This document shows positions 7,652 to 16,743 of a DNA stretch of 64,000 nucleotides, piece after piece. A program made the position numbers and the translations under genes. Each line of letters opens with the position of its first letter. Position 1 is the first letter of the stretch. The notes below the pieces were generated by a model. That model did not search any database. It saw only the letters and a list, made by a program, of their open reading frames with translations, and had not been told where the DNA came from. This stretch comes from Myxococcus virescens (GTDB lineage Bacteria > Myxococcota > Myxococcia > Myxococcales > Myxococcaceae): assembly GCF_900101905.1 (NCBI RefSeq), contig NZ_FNAJ01000023.1:1-64000 (forward strand). Reading direction: 5' to 3'.

Positions 7652-8659
7652 TCAGCGCTCCACGGTCGCCCGGTACACGTCGGCCAGGGCTCGCGCCTCG
7701 TGCTCCACGCCACACCGACGCCGGGCCTCCTCTGCCGCGTTCTGGCCTATCTGCCTGGCGCGCTCGGGCTCTCGCATCAGCATGTCCAGCAGCTCGCGCA
7801 GTCCCTGGACGTCTCCGGGTTCGAAGAAGAAGCCCGTGCGGCCGTGCTCGATGAGCGTGTCCAGGTACGGCAGCTTCGAGGCCACCACGCAGCAGCCCGA
7901 GGCCATGGCCTCCACGTGCACCAGCGAATAGCCCTCCGCATACGAGGGGTGCACCAGGATGCTCAGCCCCTGATACCAGGGCTCGATGACGGACTGCTCG
8001 CCGGGCAACGCGATGCGGTCCTCGATGCCCGCCATCTGCTGATTCAGCCAATCCAGGTCCGGCCCCTTCGCGAGCCCGACCAGCACGGGTTGCCAGTCGG
8101 GGTGCGTGGGCAGGAGCGGGCGGATGGCCTGCACGAAGTCCCCCTGCCCCTTCTCCTTCCGGATGCGTCCGATGACGCCGATGCCGTAACGCCCGCCCAG
8201 GCCGAGCTTGCGCCACGCCGCGTCCCGGTCCTCGGGCGGGTGGAAGCGCGTCAGGTCGATGCCGTGAGAGACGACCGTGGACGGCAGCGCGATGACGTCC
8301 GCGACCTGCTTCGTCAACGAGACGAGCGCATCCGCGCCCCTCGCGATGAAGCGGGTGAAGCCGCTGGGCGTCATCGAGGTGTGCCGGGTGAAGACGAGGC
8401 GGACCTCTCGGCCCAGCAGCTTCAGCAGCATGCCCACCAGGAGCTCGTTGTTCCGGTGCGCATGCCACACCACGGGCTCGCGGCGCAGCCGACGGAGCAG
8501 CTCCGGCCAGGTGATTCTGGGCAGCCCCTCACTCAAGCCCGAGCCGATGACGCGCGTCTCCGAACCTGAATCCCGGACGAGCGCGGGTACCACCGTCTCC
8601 ACGTGGCGCGTCACGCCCGTGTAGCGGTGGTGGAAATGCGGATGGACGATGAGCGTCAT
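7652..8659 (-). CDS. GT4-family glycosyltransferase (LPS core, predicted)
   Basis: A 335-aa group 1 glycosyltransferase. Typical elements are the N-terminal GVTRHVETVVPAL, the loop GIGVIGRIRKEKGQGDFV that binds the nucleotide phosphate, and the strong C-terminal motif HPSYAEGYSLVHVEAMASG, with both glutamates of E-x7-E present. Its ATG overlaps the kdtA stop (8656-8659). Position directly after the Kdo transferase suggests it adds the next core sugar, which is inference from order only. Confidence 0.85.
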   Translation of the reverse strand: MTLIVHPHFHHRYTGVTRHVETVVPALVRDSGSETRVIGSGLSEGLPRITWPELLRRLRREPVVWHAHRNNELLVGMLLKLLGREVRLVFTRHTSMTPSGFTRFIARGADALVSLTKQVADVIALPSTVVSHGIDLTRFHPPEDRDAAWRKLGLGGRYGIGVIGRIRKEKGQGDFVQAIRPLLPTHPDWQPVLVGLAKGPDLDWLNQQMAGIEDRIALPGEQSVIEPWYQGLSILVHPSYAEGYSLVHVEAMASGCCVVASKLPYLDTLIEHGRTGFFFEPGDVQGLRELLDMLMREPERARQIGQNAAEEARRRCGVEHEARALADVYRATVER

Positions 8660-9939
8660 CGCGGGTCCGGCCTCCCGTGCGGAAACAACGTCGTCATCGC
8701 CTCCGCGTTCCTTTCACTGGCGCCCGAAATCCGGCCCACCGTCTCCAGCGCCTGGGCGCCCAGGTTCGCGAGCCGCTCCGGTGACTCGAGCAGCGACACG
8801 AGCGCCTGCTCCAAGGCCGCGGCGTCCTGAACCTGGAGCCCACCCTGCCCCGTCAGCAACGCCACGCTGTCCCGGAAGTTGTCCATGTGCGGTCCGTAGA
8901 GCACCGGCTTCCCCTGCCCCGCGGGCTCCAGGATGTTCTGCCCGCCGCGCGTCGTGAACGAGCCACCGACGAACACCACCGTCGCCAGCCGGTAGGCCTT
9001 CGACAGCTCGCCGATGGTGTCCAGCACCACGACCTGCCCTCGCTCCGGATTGCCCTGCGAGCGCAGCCCCACGCTCAGTCCCGCCTCGCGCGCGAGCGTC
9101 ACGATTCGCGCCGCCCGGTCCACGTACCTGGGGGCAATCACCAACCGAAGGTCCGGCCACCGCTCGCGCAGTCGCGCGTACACCCCCAGGAGCTGGGCTT
9201 CCTCGCCCTCATGGGTGCTTCCGGCAATCCAGACCCGCTCGCCCGGCGTCAGGCCCAGCGCCGTGCGAAGGTTCTCGTCCTCGGGTACCGGGCCCGCGGC
9301 GAGCGCATCGAACTTCGTGTTCCCCGTCACCTTCACCCAGTCCGGCCTGGCCCCGAGCTGCCGCGCACGGACGGCTTCGTCCTCCTCGCGCATGAGGAGG
9401 AGGTCCAAATCCCGCAGCGGGTTGCCGATGAGGCGGAACAGCGTCTGGTACTTCCCGACGTTCGCGGGCGAAAAGCGCCCGTTCGTCATCACCACTCGCG
9501 CCCCACCCCGCTTCGCCGCGCGGATGAGGTTGGGCCAGATTTCGGTGTACTCCAGCACCAGTACGTCCGGGCGGATGGCCCGGACCGCTCGCCGCGTCGC
9601 GCCCCAGAGGTCGTAGGGCACGTAGATGACCCCGTCGATGTCGTTGGCCAGCCGGCCCTTCGCCATCGCGTAGCCGCTGTCCGTCATGGTCGACAGCAAC
9701 AGGCGGCAGCCCGGAAAACGAGCCCGCAGCGGGCCGAACATCGGCGAGAGGGCCAGCAGGTCCCCGGCGCTCGCGCCATGCAGCCAGAGGATGGGCCCGT
9801 CCCCGGGAGGCAGGTGGCTGTTCGGGCCATAGAAGCCCAAGCGCTCCATCAGCCCATGGCGCGTCTTCCGGTGCAGTGCGAGCACCGGGAACAGGACTGC
9901 GAAGAGCAGGTAGGTGGCGAGGACGTAGAGAACGCGCAT
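8656..9939 (-). CDS. waaA: 3-deoxy-D-manno-octulosonic acid (Kdo) transferase
   Basis: Transfers Kdo from CMP-Kdo to lipid IVA. The 427-aa protein matches the family length (E. coli 425). It has an N-terminal membrane helix (VLATYLLFAVLFPVL), the acceptor-side motif LHGASAGDLLALSP at 54-67 and the donor motif AGSTHEGEEAQL. The residue aligned with the catalytic Glu60 of E. coli WaaA is Asp60 here. The C-terminal glycine-rich NILEPAGQGKPVLYGPHM segment is typical. No start conflict exists upstream, where the PHP gene ends 22 bp away. Confidence 0.93.
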   Translation of the reverse strand: MRVLYVLATYLLFAVLFPVLALHRKTRHGLMERLGFYGPNSHLPPGDGPILWLHGASAGDLLALSPMFGPLRARFPGCRLLLSTMTDSGYAMAKGRLANDIDGVIYVPYDLWGATRRAVRAIRPDVLVLEYTEIWPNLIRAAKRGGARVVMTNGRFSPANVGKYQTLFRLIGNPLRDLDLLLMREEDEAVRARQLGARPDWVKVTGNTKFDALAAGPVPEDENLRTALGLTPGERVWIAGSTHEGEEAQLLGVYARLRERWPDLRLVIAPRYVDRAARIVTLAREAGLSVGLRSQGNPERGQVVVLDTIGELSKAYRLATVVFVGGSFTTRGGQNILEPAGQGKPVLYGPHMDNFRDSVALLTGQGGLQVQDAAALEQALVSLLESPERLANLGAQALETVGRISGASERNAEAMTTLFPHGRPDPR

Positions 9940-9961
9940 GGGCGGCTGGTCGCGCCGTCTA

Positions 9962-11131
9962 TCAGATGCCCGGCCCCGGGGGCAGCACGCGCACGGGGCT
10001 GGGCACCAACCAGGGCCGCCATTCCGTCCCGAAGAAGCGCCCGGGCGCCCGCACCCACACTTCCACCTGCGCCACCCCCGGCTCGGTCAGCTCGACGGAC
10101 CGGCCGTCCGCCCCCAGGCGGGCGCTTCCCCACACCCGCACCTGCACCGACTCCGCGTCGGGATGCCCCGGGAGCCGGACCTTCAGCGTGTCGCCCACAT
10201 GCGCTTCACGCCGCACACCGTCCAGGCCCTCCAATGCGAAGCCCCCAGGCTCCCCCAGCGCGCGGAAGGCACACAGGGACTGACCACCGCCCAGGGCCCG
10301 GCTGACCTGCTCCGCCGCTTCCTTCGCGTCCGGGGGCAACGGGAAGGGCACCTGCTCCGGTGGCAGGTACATGGCCAGGGATTCGAATACGGCTCGGTAC
10401 GGCGGCAGGCCGTGTGCGTCATGTGCGCAGAACGCCACGCGCGGCCGCTCACTCGACAACGCCAGGAAGCGGGCCGTGGGCTCCGGCTCCGGCACGACGA
10501 GCAACATCACGCCATGCATCGGGTTGGTCAGCGAGGCCCCCACCGCGGGCGCCAGGCGGCTCACCGGATTGCTCACCGCGTGCCGGAAGAAGGTGTCCGC
10601 CGAGTACAGCTCGAAGCCGGGGACCGCCTTCGCGCTCGCCTCGTCCTTCCAGGGGTTCCGCATCTGGACGGGGTGGGCCAGCACCGCCGTGCCTCCCGCC
10701 GCCGCTACGGCGCGCACCGCGTCGCCCGGCGGCATCCACGCGCGCATGCCCTCCAGCGGGCGCGACATGCCGAACGCCACGAGGTGCCCATCCGACGTCG
10801 AAATCTCCACGCCGGGCACCAACAGCACGCCCTGGACGTAAGCGGGCGCTCGGAGCGCGAAGTCGTTGTGGTCGGTGAGCACCACGAAGTCCAGGCCCGC
10901 CGCCTTCGCCGCCGCCGCCACCGCTTCCGGCGTGCCTCGCCCATCCGAACGCGTGGTGTGGACGTGGAAGGCCCCTCTCGCCCACCGGGGTGCATCGTCC
11001 TTCGGGAGCACCACGGGGTACCGCGCCATGGACGCCGAGAGCGCGAAGAAGCCCACGTACGCCAGGACCAGCAGCACCAACCCCAGGACGGCCCGGAGCC
11101 CCTTCCCCACCGCTACCCTCAATCCGCTCAC
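9962..11131 (-). CDS. Membrane-anchored PHP-domain metal-dependent phosphoesterase
   Basis: The 389-aa product starts at GTG 11131, overlapping the ABC gene stop as GTGA. It has one N-terminal transmembrane helix (residues ~14-34) and then a PHP domain: AFHVHTTRSDGRG (His56, His58), VVLTDHND (86-90), LAHPVQ and CAHDAHG supply the metal ligands expected for a hydrolase. The C-terminal ~100 residues look beta-rich. The domain should face the periplasm if the single helix is a signal anchor. Substrate is unknown; its place between the lipid A flippase and Kdo transferase genes suggests an envelope phosphoester. Confidence 0.8.
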   Translation of the reverse strand: MSGLRVAVGKGLRAVLGLVLLVLAYVGFFALSASMARYPVVLPKDDAPRWARGAFHVHTTRSDGRGTPEAVAAAAKAAGLDFVVLTDHNDFALRAPAYVQGVLLVPGVEISTSDGHLVAFGMSRPLEGMRAWMPPGDAVRAVAAAGGTAVLAHPVQMRNPWKDEASAKAVPGFELYSADTFFRHAVSNPVSRLAPAVGASLTNPMHGVMLLVVPEPEPTARFLALSSERPRVAFCAHDAHGLPPYRAVFESLAMYLPPEQVPFPLPPDAKEAAEQVSRALGGGQSLCAFRALGEPGGFALEGLDGVRREAHVGDTLKVRLPGHPDAESVQVRVWGSARLGADGRSVELTEPGVAQVEVWVRAPGRFFGTEWRPWLVPSPVRVLPPGPGI

Positions 11132-12912
11132 GCCGCGCCTCGCTCCGAGGAGCCCTCCGTCTGCATCCTCCACAGCGCCGCATACCGCCCGCCTCGCTGG
11201 AGCAACTCCGCGTGCGAGCCACTCTCGACGACGCGCCCCGCCTCCATCACGTTGAGGACGTCCGCGTTCACCACCGTGGACAGCCGGTGCGCAATCACCA
11301 GCGCCGTGCGGCCCGGAAGGACCGCCGCCAGCGCCGCCTGCACTTCGCGCTCGCTCTCCGGGTCGAGGCTGCTGGTCGCTTCGTCCAGCACCAGCACGGG
11401 GGCCTGCGCCAGCACCGCGCGGGCGATGCACAACCGCTGCCGCTGGCCTCCACTGAGCGACACGCCCCGCTCGCCGATGCGCGTGTCATAGCCTTCGGGC
11501 AGTGCCCGGATGAAGCCATCCGCGTGCGCCACCTTCGCCGCGGCCTCCACCTCTTCCCGCGTGGCGTCCGGCCTCGCGTAGCGCAGGTTGTCCAGCACCG
11601 TGCCGTGGAACAGCAGCGGCTCCTGCGTCACCAGCGCGAACTGGGCCCGGACACTCGTGGCCGTGTACCGGTCCGCATCCACCCCATCCAGGAGGAGCTG
11701 GCCCTTCTGTGGCCGCTCGAAGCGCAGCAGCAGCGATGTCACCGTGCTCTTGCCTCCGCCGCTGCCCCCCACCAGTGCCGTCACCTGCCCCGCCTTCAGC
11801 TCCAGCGTCAGGCCGTCCAGCGCGGGCCGGTCTCCATAGGCGAAGCGCACGCCCTCGAACTGGATGCTCCGCGACAGGGTGGGCGCGGGCACCGCGTCCG
11901 GCGCGTCCTCCACCGGGTGCTTCATGTCGAGCAGCGCGAAGAGCCGCTCACCCGCCGCGCCCGCCTGCACCGCGAACTGCGTCACCCGGCCCAGGTCCTT
12001 CACCGGCTGGTACACCAGGATGACCGCCGTCAGCAGCGAGAGCAGCGCCTCCGGCTCCATCAGCCGCGCGCTCGCCGCATACGCCAGTGCGCCCGCCAAG
12101 GCCGCCGCGGCCAGCACCTCCATCAGCCCCGGCACCGCGCCGCGCGCCCACGCCGCGCTCACCACCGCCTTCTCGTGCGCCTTCGCGAAGGCGGAGAAGC
12201 GAGCCAGCTCCGCCGCCTGCCCGTTGAAGGCCTGGATGGTGCGCAGACCGCCCAGCCCTTCGTGGAGCTGCCCCGCCAGGTTGCCGAGCTGCGTCTGACC
12301 TTCCCGCGTGCGCTTGAGCACCTTGCGCGTCAGCTTCGAGGCTGGCAGCGCCGCCAGCGGAATCACCAGCAACATGAGGCCGCCCAGCATCGGGCTCATC
12401 GCCAGTGCCACGCTCGCCAGGATGATGACCTGGAGGCTGTCGCGCAGGTACGAGCCCACCGTGTACATGGCCGCCGCTTCCACGGCGCTGACGTCCGAGG
12501 AGAAGCGGCTGAGCAGGTCGCCCATCCGCTCACGCGCGAGCTGGGCGGGCGACAGCGCGGTGAGGCGCTGGAACAGGTCGCGCCGCAGGTCCTTCACCAC
12601 GCGCTGCGCGAACAGGCCCATGAAGTAGAACTGCGCCAGGTACCCCACGCCCTTCGCCGCGCCGACGATGACCATCACCAGCGGGAAGCCCCACAGGGCC
12701 GCCTCGCGGGGCAGGTCCGCCAGCCAGGGCACGCGCTGCGCGCTGGCGAAGCCTTCTTCACCGCCCGACAGCAGGAAGCGCAGCGCCGGGCCCGTGAGGT
12801 ACGCATACGCGCCTGTCGTCAGCCCCACCGCCGCCATGCCGACGAAGGCCAGCAGGAGCACACCGAAATGCGGGCGCGCATAGCGCAGCAGCCGCCAGAG
12901 AACCGTCTGCAT
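11128..12912 (-). CDS. msbA: MsbA-like lipid A/LPS ABC exporter (TM-NBD half transporter)
   Basis: A 594-aa half transporter: a six-helix type IV exporter domain (about residues 1-330) followed by a nucleotide-binding domain with Walker A GGSGGGKST, signature VSLSGGQRQRL and Walker B VLVLDEATSSLD. It would flip lipid A-core from the inner to the outer leaflet of the inner membrane. Size and domain order match E. coli MsbA (582 aa). Assignment to MsbA rather than another ABCB exporter relies on the neighbours kdtA, lpxK and glycosyltransferases. It lies 2 bp after the receiver/J-domain gene. Confidence 0.85.
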   Translation of the reverse strand: MQTVLWRLLRYARPHFGVLLLAFVGMAAVGLTTGAYAYLTGPALRFLLSGGEEGFASAQRVPWLADLPREAALWGFPLVMVIVGAAKGVGYLAQFYFMGLFAQRVVKDLRRDLFQRLTALSPAQLARERMGDLLSRFSSDVSAVEAAAMYTVGSYLRDSLQVIILASVALAMSPMLGGLMLLVIPLAALPASKLTRKVLKRTREGQTQLGNLAGQLHEGLGGLRTIQAFNGQAAELARFSAFAKAHEKAVVSAAWARGAVPGLMEVLAAAALAGALAYAASARLMEPEALLSLLTAVILVYQPVKDLGRVTQFAVQAGAAGERLFALLDMKHPVEDAPDAVPAPTLSRSIQFEGVRFAYGDRPALDGLTLELKAGQVTALVGGSGGGKSTVTSLLLRFERPQKGQLLLDGVDADRYTATSVRAQFALVTQEPLLFHGTVLDNLRYARPDATREEVEAAAKVAHADGFIRALPEGYDTRIGERGVSLSGGQRQRLCIARAVLAQAPVLVLDEATSSLDPESEREVQAALAAVLPGRTALVIAHRLSTVVNADVLNVMEAGRVVESGSHAELLQRGGRYAALWRMQTEGSSERGAA

Positions 12913-12914
12913 CG

Positions 12915-14798
12915 CTAGCGTCCCACCTTGCGCAACGCCGCCTTCGCGAGCTGGGAGTACGGGTTGTACTCCAGCACCCGCTGCAGCTTCTTCCGCGCCA
13001 GGGGCGCGTCTCCCAGGTCCATGTCGATGATGGCCGAGATGATGTGCAACCGCTCCACGTACGGGCCCAGCGACAGCGCCTTCTTCAGCACCTGCTGCGC
13101 CTTCTGCGCCCGCACCACCGGCGCCCCCGTGGGCATCCGGTACGTGGCCCAGGCGAGGAAGGGGTAGTACTCCGGCTCGTCCGGATTGAGCGACACCGCT
13201 TCCTCGAAGGCCTTCGCCGCCAGCGGGAAGTCGCGGCGCTTCAGGGCGGACTCGCCCCGGCGCAGCGCGATTTCCGCATCCACGACCACCGCCGTGTTCC
13301 GCCCCACGTCCATCCGGCTGAAGAGGTACTGGAGGTAGGCCTTGCGCTTCTCCTCCACGCTCAGCACCCGGTACGACGCGGACAGCCGGTCCTGCACCGA
13401 CTCCAGCAGGTCCTTCAGGTCGGAGATGTCGAACTCGGCGTAGGTGTCCGGGTGAAAGCGCATCGCCGTCTCGTGATAGGCGCGCTCCACCGCCTCCGCG
13501 TCCGCCGCGATGTCCAGCCCCAGCCCTCCGAAGTAGCTGCGGGTGATGATGCGCAGCGCTTCCTCACGCAGCGAGGCCGCCGTCTCGGGCGGCAGCGCCT
13601 TGCGCTTGCGCGGCGCGATCCGGTCCGGCAGCACCGCCGCGGACAGCACGTCCGTGCCCGTGGCCACGGGCGTCGGGGAGAACGTCACCCCACCCGTCAG
13701 CTTCAAGAACCACAGCAGCGAGTACGCCATGCGCAGCTCGCCACGCCCGTGCGCCAGCAGGTCCTTCAGCGCGATGCGGCCGTTGACCTGCATGGCGATC
13801 TTCAGGTCGTCCGTGTCCAGCCCCATGGCCTGCAGGTCGCGCCCGAACTCCTGTGAGCGCACCGGGTAGTCACCCATGTGCGCCCGCAGCGCGGCCGCCA
13901 TCACCTTCATGGTGAAGCAGCGGCGCGCGCCATCCAGCACCGGCGCCAGCGGCGGAACCTCCACCGACGCGACCTCCGACGTGAATTCGTCTCCCGCGTA
14001 GAAGGCGTAGCGGCCCTCGCGCATCCCCAGCACCCGCTCCACCCCGTCCCGGTTGTAGTCGCGCAAGAGCTGCAGCAGTTCCTCGCCCGCCGCCTCCACG
14101 CCCGCATCCGCGAGCGCCGCGCCGATGCGCAGACCGGAGTCCAGCGCCTCCGTCACCCGCTGCGCCTGCTGCGGGTTGAGCACGTTCCGGGCAAGCAGGT
14201 AGCCCGGCAGCGAGTCCGCTTTCGCCGTGGAGTCATAGCTCACGGACCCGCCGCGCAAGAAGTACACGCGCCGGCTCAAGCCCCGGTGCGCCACCACGAG
14301 CACACCATCCCGGCGCAGCCGATAGATGGAGTGGAACAGCGCCGGCAGGGGGTGGCCCTTCAGCTCGCCTGAATTGACGGCGGGCCGGGACAACGTGGCC
14401 GCCAGCCCGGTGAGTTGCACCGCCTGCGCCGCGCGGACCAGAGACTCCAGCCGGGGCACCAGCTCGCCCGGCTTGAGCGGGTCCGAGACATAGGCGTTCA
14501 CCTTGAGGTCCAGCACCGAACTCACGCCCCGCGCGCGCCCCAGGTGGCCCTTGTCGATGGCGACAATGGGCACCCTGCCGCCCTGTCCGTGGCCTCGGAT
14601 GAGATGCACCACGTGTGCGCCTTCCACGCGCGGAAGGTCCACCGACAGCACCACCACGTCCGGGTTGTCCGCCGCGAAGTGCTCCAGCGCCGTCACCGGA
14701 TCGTTCACCGCGCGAACGGTGTACCCAGCCTGGGAGAGCAGGCCTTTGAGGTGCTCGAGCGTGGGGGGATGGCTCTCGGCGAGCAGAAGCGTCTTCAA
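12915..14798 (-). CDS. Receiver-like / DUF4388 / J-domain / TPR protein
   Basis: A 627-aa mosaic protein. Residues 3-120 resemble a CheY receiver, but the phosphoacceptor position (four residues before the conserved Pro56) is Ser52, and the usual C-terminal Lys-Pro pair is displaced, so phosphorylation is doubtful. Residues ~145-380 resemble DUF4388/PatA-N domains common in myxobacteria. A J-domain with an intact HPD at 449-451 follows, then TPR-like helices to the end. It starts with TTG at 14798, where the receiver fold begins, 3 bp upstream of msbA. It may recruit an Hsp70 partner. No transmembrane segment is seen. Confidence 0.75.
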   Translation of the reverse strand: MKTLLLAESHPPTLEHLKGLLSQAGYTVRAVNDPVTALEHFAADNPDVVVLSVDLPRVEGAHVVHLIRGHGQGGRVPIVAIDKGHLGRARGVSSVLDLKVNAYVSDPLKPGELVPRLESLVRAAQAVQLTGLAATLSRPAVNSGELKGHPLPALFHSIYRLRRDGVLVVAHRGLSRRVYFLRGGSVSYDSTAKADSLPGYLLARNVLNPQQAQRVTEALDSGLRIGAALADAGVEAAGEELLQLLRDYNRDGVERVLGMREGRYAFYAGDEFTSEVASVEVPPLAPVLDGARRCFTMKVMAAALRAHMGDYPVRSQEFGRDLQAMGLDTDDLKIAMQVNGRIALKDLLAHGRGELRMAYSLLWFLKLTGGVTFSPTPVATGTDVLSAAVLPDRIAPRKRKALPPETAASLREEALRIITRSYFGGLGLDIAADAEAVERAYHETAMRFHPDTYAEFDISDLKDLLESVQDRLSASYRVLSVEEKRKAYLQYLFSRMDVGRNTAVVVDAEIALRRGESALKRRDFPLAAKAFEEAVSLNPDEPEYYPFLAWATYRMPTGAPVVRAQKAQQVLKKALSLGPYVERLHIISAIIDMDLGDAPLARKKLQRVLEYNPYSQLAKAALRKVGR

Positions 14799-14857
14799 GG
14801 GGGCCGCAGTCTACACCTTCACCCGCGCCCGCATCAGGTACGATGCGCGACTCTCAC

Positions 14858-16009
14858 ATGACGAATCCACCCCGCATCCTCGTCGTCGCCGGCGAGGCGT
14901 CAGGCGATACCCACGCCGCCGAGCTCGTCGCCGCCCTCCGGGCCCGCCGCCCCGACCTCACCTTCTTTGGCATGGGCGGTGCCCGCCTGGCCGCCCAGGG
15001 AGTGGAGCTGCTCTTCGACGCCCGGGAGGTGTCCGTCATGGGCATCACCGAGGTCCTGCCCCGGATTCCCCGCATCCTTCAAATCCTGAAGGGCCTGGCC
15101 GAGGCCGCCGCCGAGCGCAAACCGGACGTCGCCATCCTGGTGGACATCCCTGACTTCAACCTGCGCCTGGCCAAGAAGCTCAAGGCGCTGGGGGTCCCCG
15201 TCGCCTACTACGTGTCGCCCATGATCTGGGCCTGGCGCCGGGGTCGGGTGCGCACCATCAAACGGTTGGTGGACCGGATGCTCTGCATCCTCCCGTTCGA
15301 GGAGGACTTCTACCGGGAGGCCGGCGTCAGCGCCCGCTACGTCGGCAGCCCGGTGGTGGAGCAGGTTCCCTCGCCGGATACGGCCACGGCCTTCCGCGAG
15401 CGGCTGGGGTTGGCGAAGGACGCCCCCACGCTCGCGCTGCTGCCCGGCAGCCGGATGGGCGAAATCCGCCGTCTCCTTCCCGACATGGTGGAGGCGGCGA
15501 AACGCCTCTCCGCCGAGCGGCCCGGACTCCAGGTCGTCGTCCCCCTGGCGCCCACCATCGACCGGGAGGAGATCACGTCCCGCTTTGAAGGCAGTGGCGT
15601 GACGCCCATCCTGGTGGAGGGCCGGGCACCCGAGGTCGTGGGCGCCAGTGACGCCGCGGTGGTGGCCTCCGGTACCGCCGTCCTGGAAGCCGGGCTGATG
15701 CAGCGCCCCCTGGTGGTCGTCTACCGGGTGTCCCTCATCACGTACTGGGTGGGCCGGCTGATGCTGAAGGTGGCATTCGTGTCCCTCATCAACCTGCTGG
15801 CGGGCCGACGCGTCGTCCCCGAGCTGCTCCAGGGGGAGATGACGCCCGAGCGCATCGCCGAGGAGGTCCGCCGCGTCTGGATACCCGGTGCTCCCCGGGA
15901 GGAGATGCTCCAGGGGTTGGCGGAGATGCGCGGCCGGCTGGGCGAGACGGGCGCGGCCACCCGGGCGGCGGAGTCCGTACTGGAGCTGCTGCCCCCGGGC
16001 CGCGTTTAG
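14858..16009 (+). CDS. lpxB: Lipid-A-disaccharide synthase
   Basis: GT19 enzyme that joins UDP-2,3-diacylglucosamine and lipid X. The 383-aa product opens with ILVVAGEASGDTHAAELV, the LpxB signature, and has YVSPMIWAWRRGR and LLPGSRMGEIRRLLP further on, all family hallmarks. ATG 14858 fits the family N-terminus; an in-frame ATG at 14843 would add five residues and has an AGG only 4 nt upstream, so the choice is uncertain. It is divergent from the receiver/J-domain gene and leads a plus-strand trio. Confidence 0.95.
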   Translation: MTNPPRILVVAGEASGDTHAAELVAALRARRPDLTFFGMGGARLAAQGVELLFDAREVSVMGITEVLPRIPRILQILKGLAEAAAERKPDVAILVDIPDFNLRLAKKLKALGVPVAYYVSPMIWAWRRGRVRTIKRLVDRMLCILPFEEDFYREAGVSARYVGSPVVEQVPSPDTATAFRERLGLAKDAPTLALLPGSRMGEIRRLLPDMVEAAKRLSAERPGLQVVVPLAPTIDREEITSRFEGSGVTPILVEGRAPEVVGASDAAVVASGTAVLEAGLMQRPLVVVYRVSLITYWVGRLMLKVAFVSLINLLAGRRVVPELLQGEMTPERIAEEVRRVWIPGAPREEMLQGLAEMRGRLGETGAATRAAESVLELLPPGRV

Positions 16010-16026
16010 GGTATGTCGGCCGGGCC

Positions 16027-16731
16027 ATGAACCCAGCCCTGGTCTGCATCCCCACGTACAACGAGCGGGAAAACATCGAGGCCATTGTCCAGGCGGTGCT
16101 GGAGGCCGCCCCCCGGGTCGACATCCTCATCGTGGATGACAATTCGCCCGATGGCACGGGGCAGCTCGCGGATGGGCTCGCCGCGCGGGACCCGCGCGTG
16201 CGCGTCCTCCACCGCGAGAAGAAGGAGGGCCTGGGCCGCGCCTACCTCGCCGCGTTCCGTTGGGCCCTGGCCGAGCAGTACACGTACATCCTGGAGATGG
16301 ACGCCGACTTCAGCCACGACCCGCGCTACCTGCCCGGCATCCTGGATGCGGCCGAGGCTGGCGCGGACCTGGTGCTCGGCTCGCGCTACGTCACGGGCGG
16401 CGGCACGGTGAACTGGGGCGTGGGGCGGCAGCTCATCAGCCGCGGTGGCAGCCTCTACGCACGGTCGATTCTGGGCGTGGGCATCCAGGACCTCACCGGC
16501 GGCTTCAAGTGCTTCCACCGCCGGGTGCTGGAGGCCATCGACCTGGATTCGGTGAAGAGCACCGGTTACGCGTTTCAAATCGAGCTGACCTACCGCACGC
16601 TGCGCAAGGGCTTCACCGTGCGCGAGGTGCCCATCGTCTTCGAGGACCGGCGCGTGGGTCACTCCAAGATGAGCAAGAAAATCTTCGCCGAGGCTCTCAC
16701 CATGGTGTGGAAGCTGCGGCTCACGGTGTAA
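16027..16731 (+). CDS. Polyprenol-phosphate mannose/glucose synthase-like GT2 glycosyltransferase
   Basis: A 234-aa GT-A enzyme resembling dolichol-phosphate mannosyltransferase catalytic domains: VCIPTYNERENIEAIV at the N-terminus, VDDNSPDGTGQLAD, and the metal-binding MDADFSHDPRYLP. DLTGGFKCFHRRVL and RRVGHSKMSKKIF are also typical. There is no C-terminal membrane region, so it would act at the cytoplasmic face on undecaprenyl-phosphate. The lipid-linked sugar would supply a periplasmic glycosyltransferase not seen in the window. It lies 17 bp after lpxB. Confidence 0.88.
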   Translation: MNPALVCIPTYNERENIEAIVQAVLEAAPRVDILIVDDNSPDGTGQLADGLAARDPRVRVLHREKKEGLGRAYLAAFRWALAEQYTYILEMDADFSHDPRYLPGILDAAEAGADLVLGSRYVTGGGTVNWGVGRQLISRGGSLYARSILGVGIQDLTGGFKCFHRRVLEAIDLDSVKSTGYAFQIELTYRTLRKGFTVREVPIVFEDRRVGHSKMSKKIFAEALTMVWKLRLTV

Positions 16732-16743
16732 GTCCAGGCTGTC

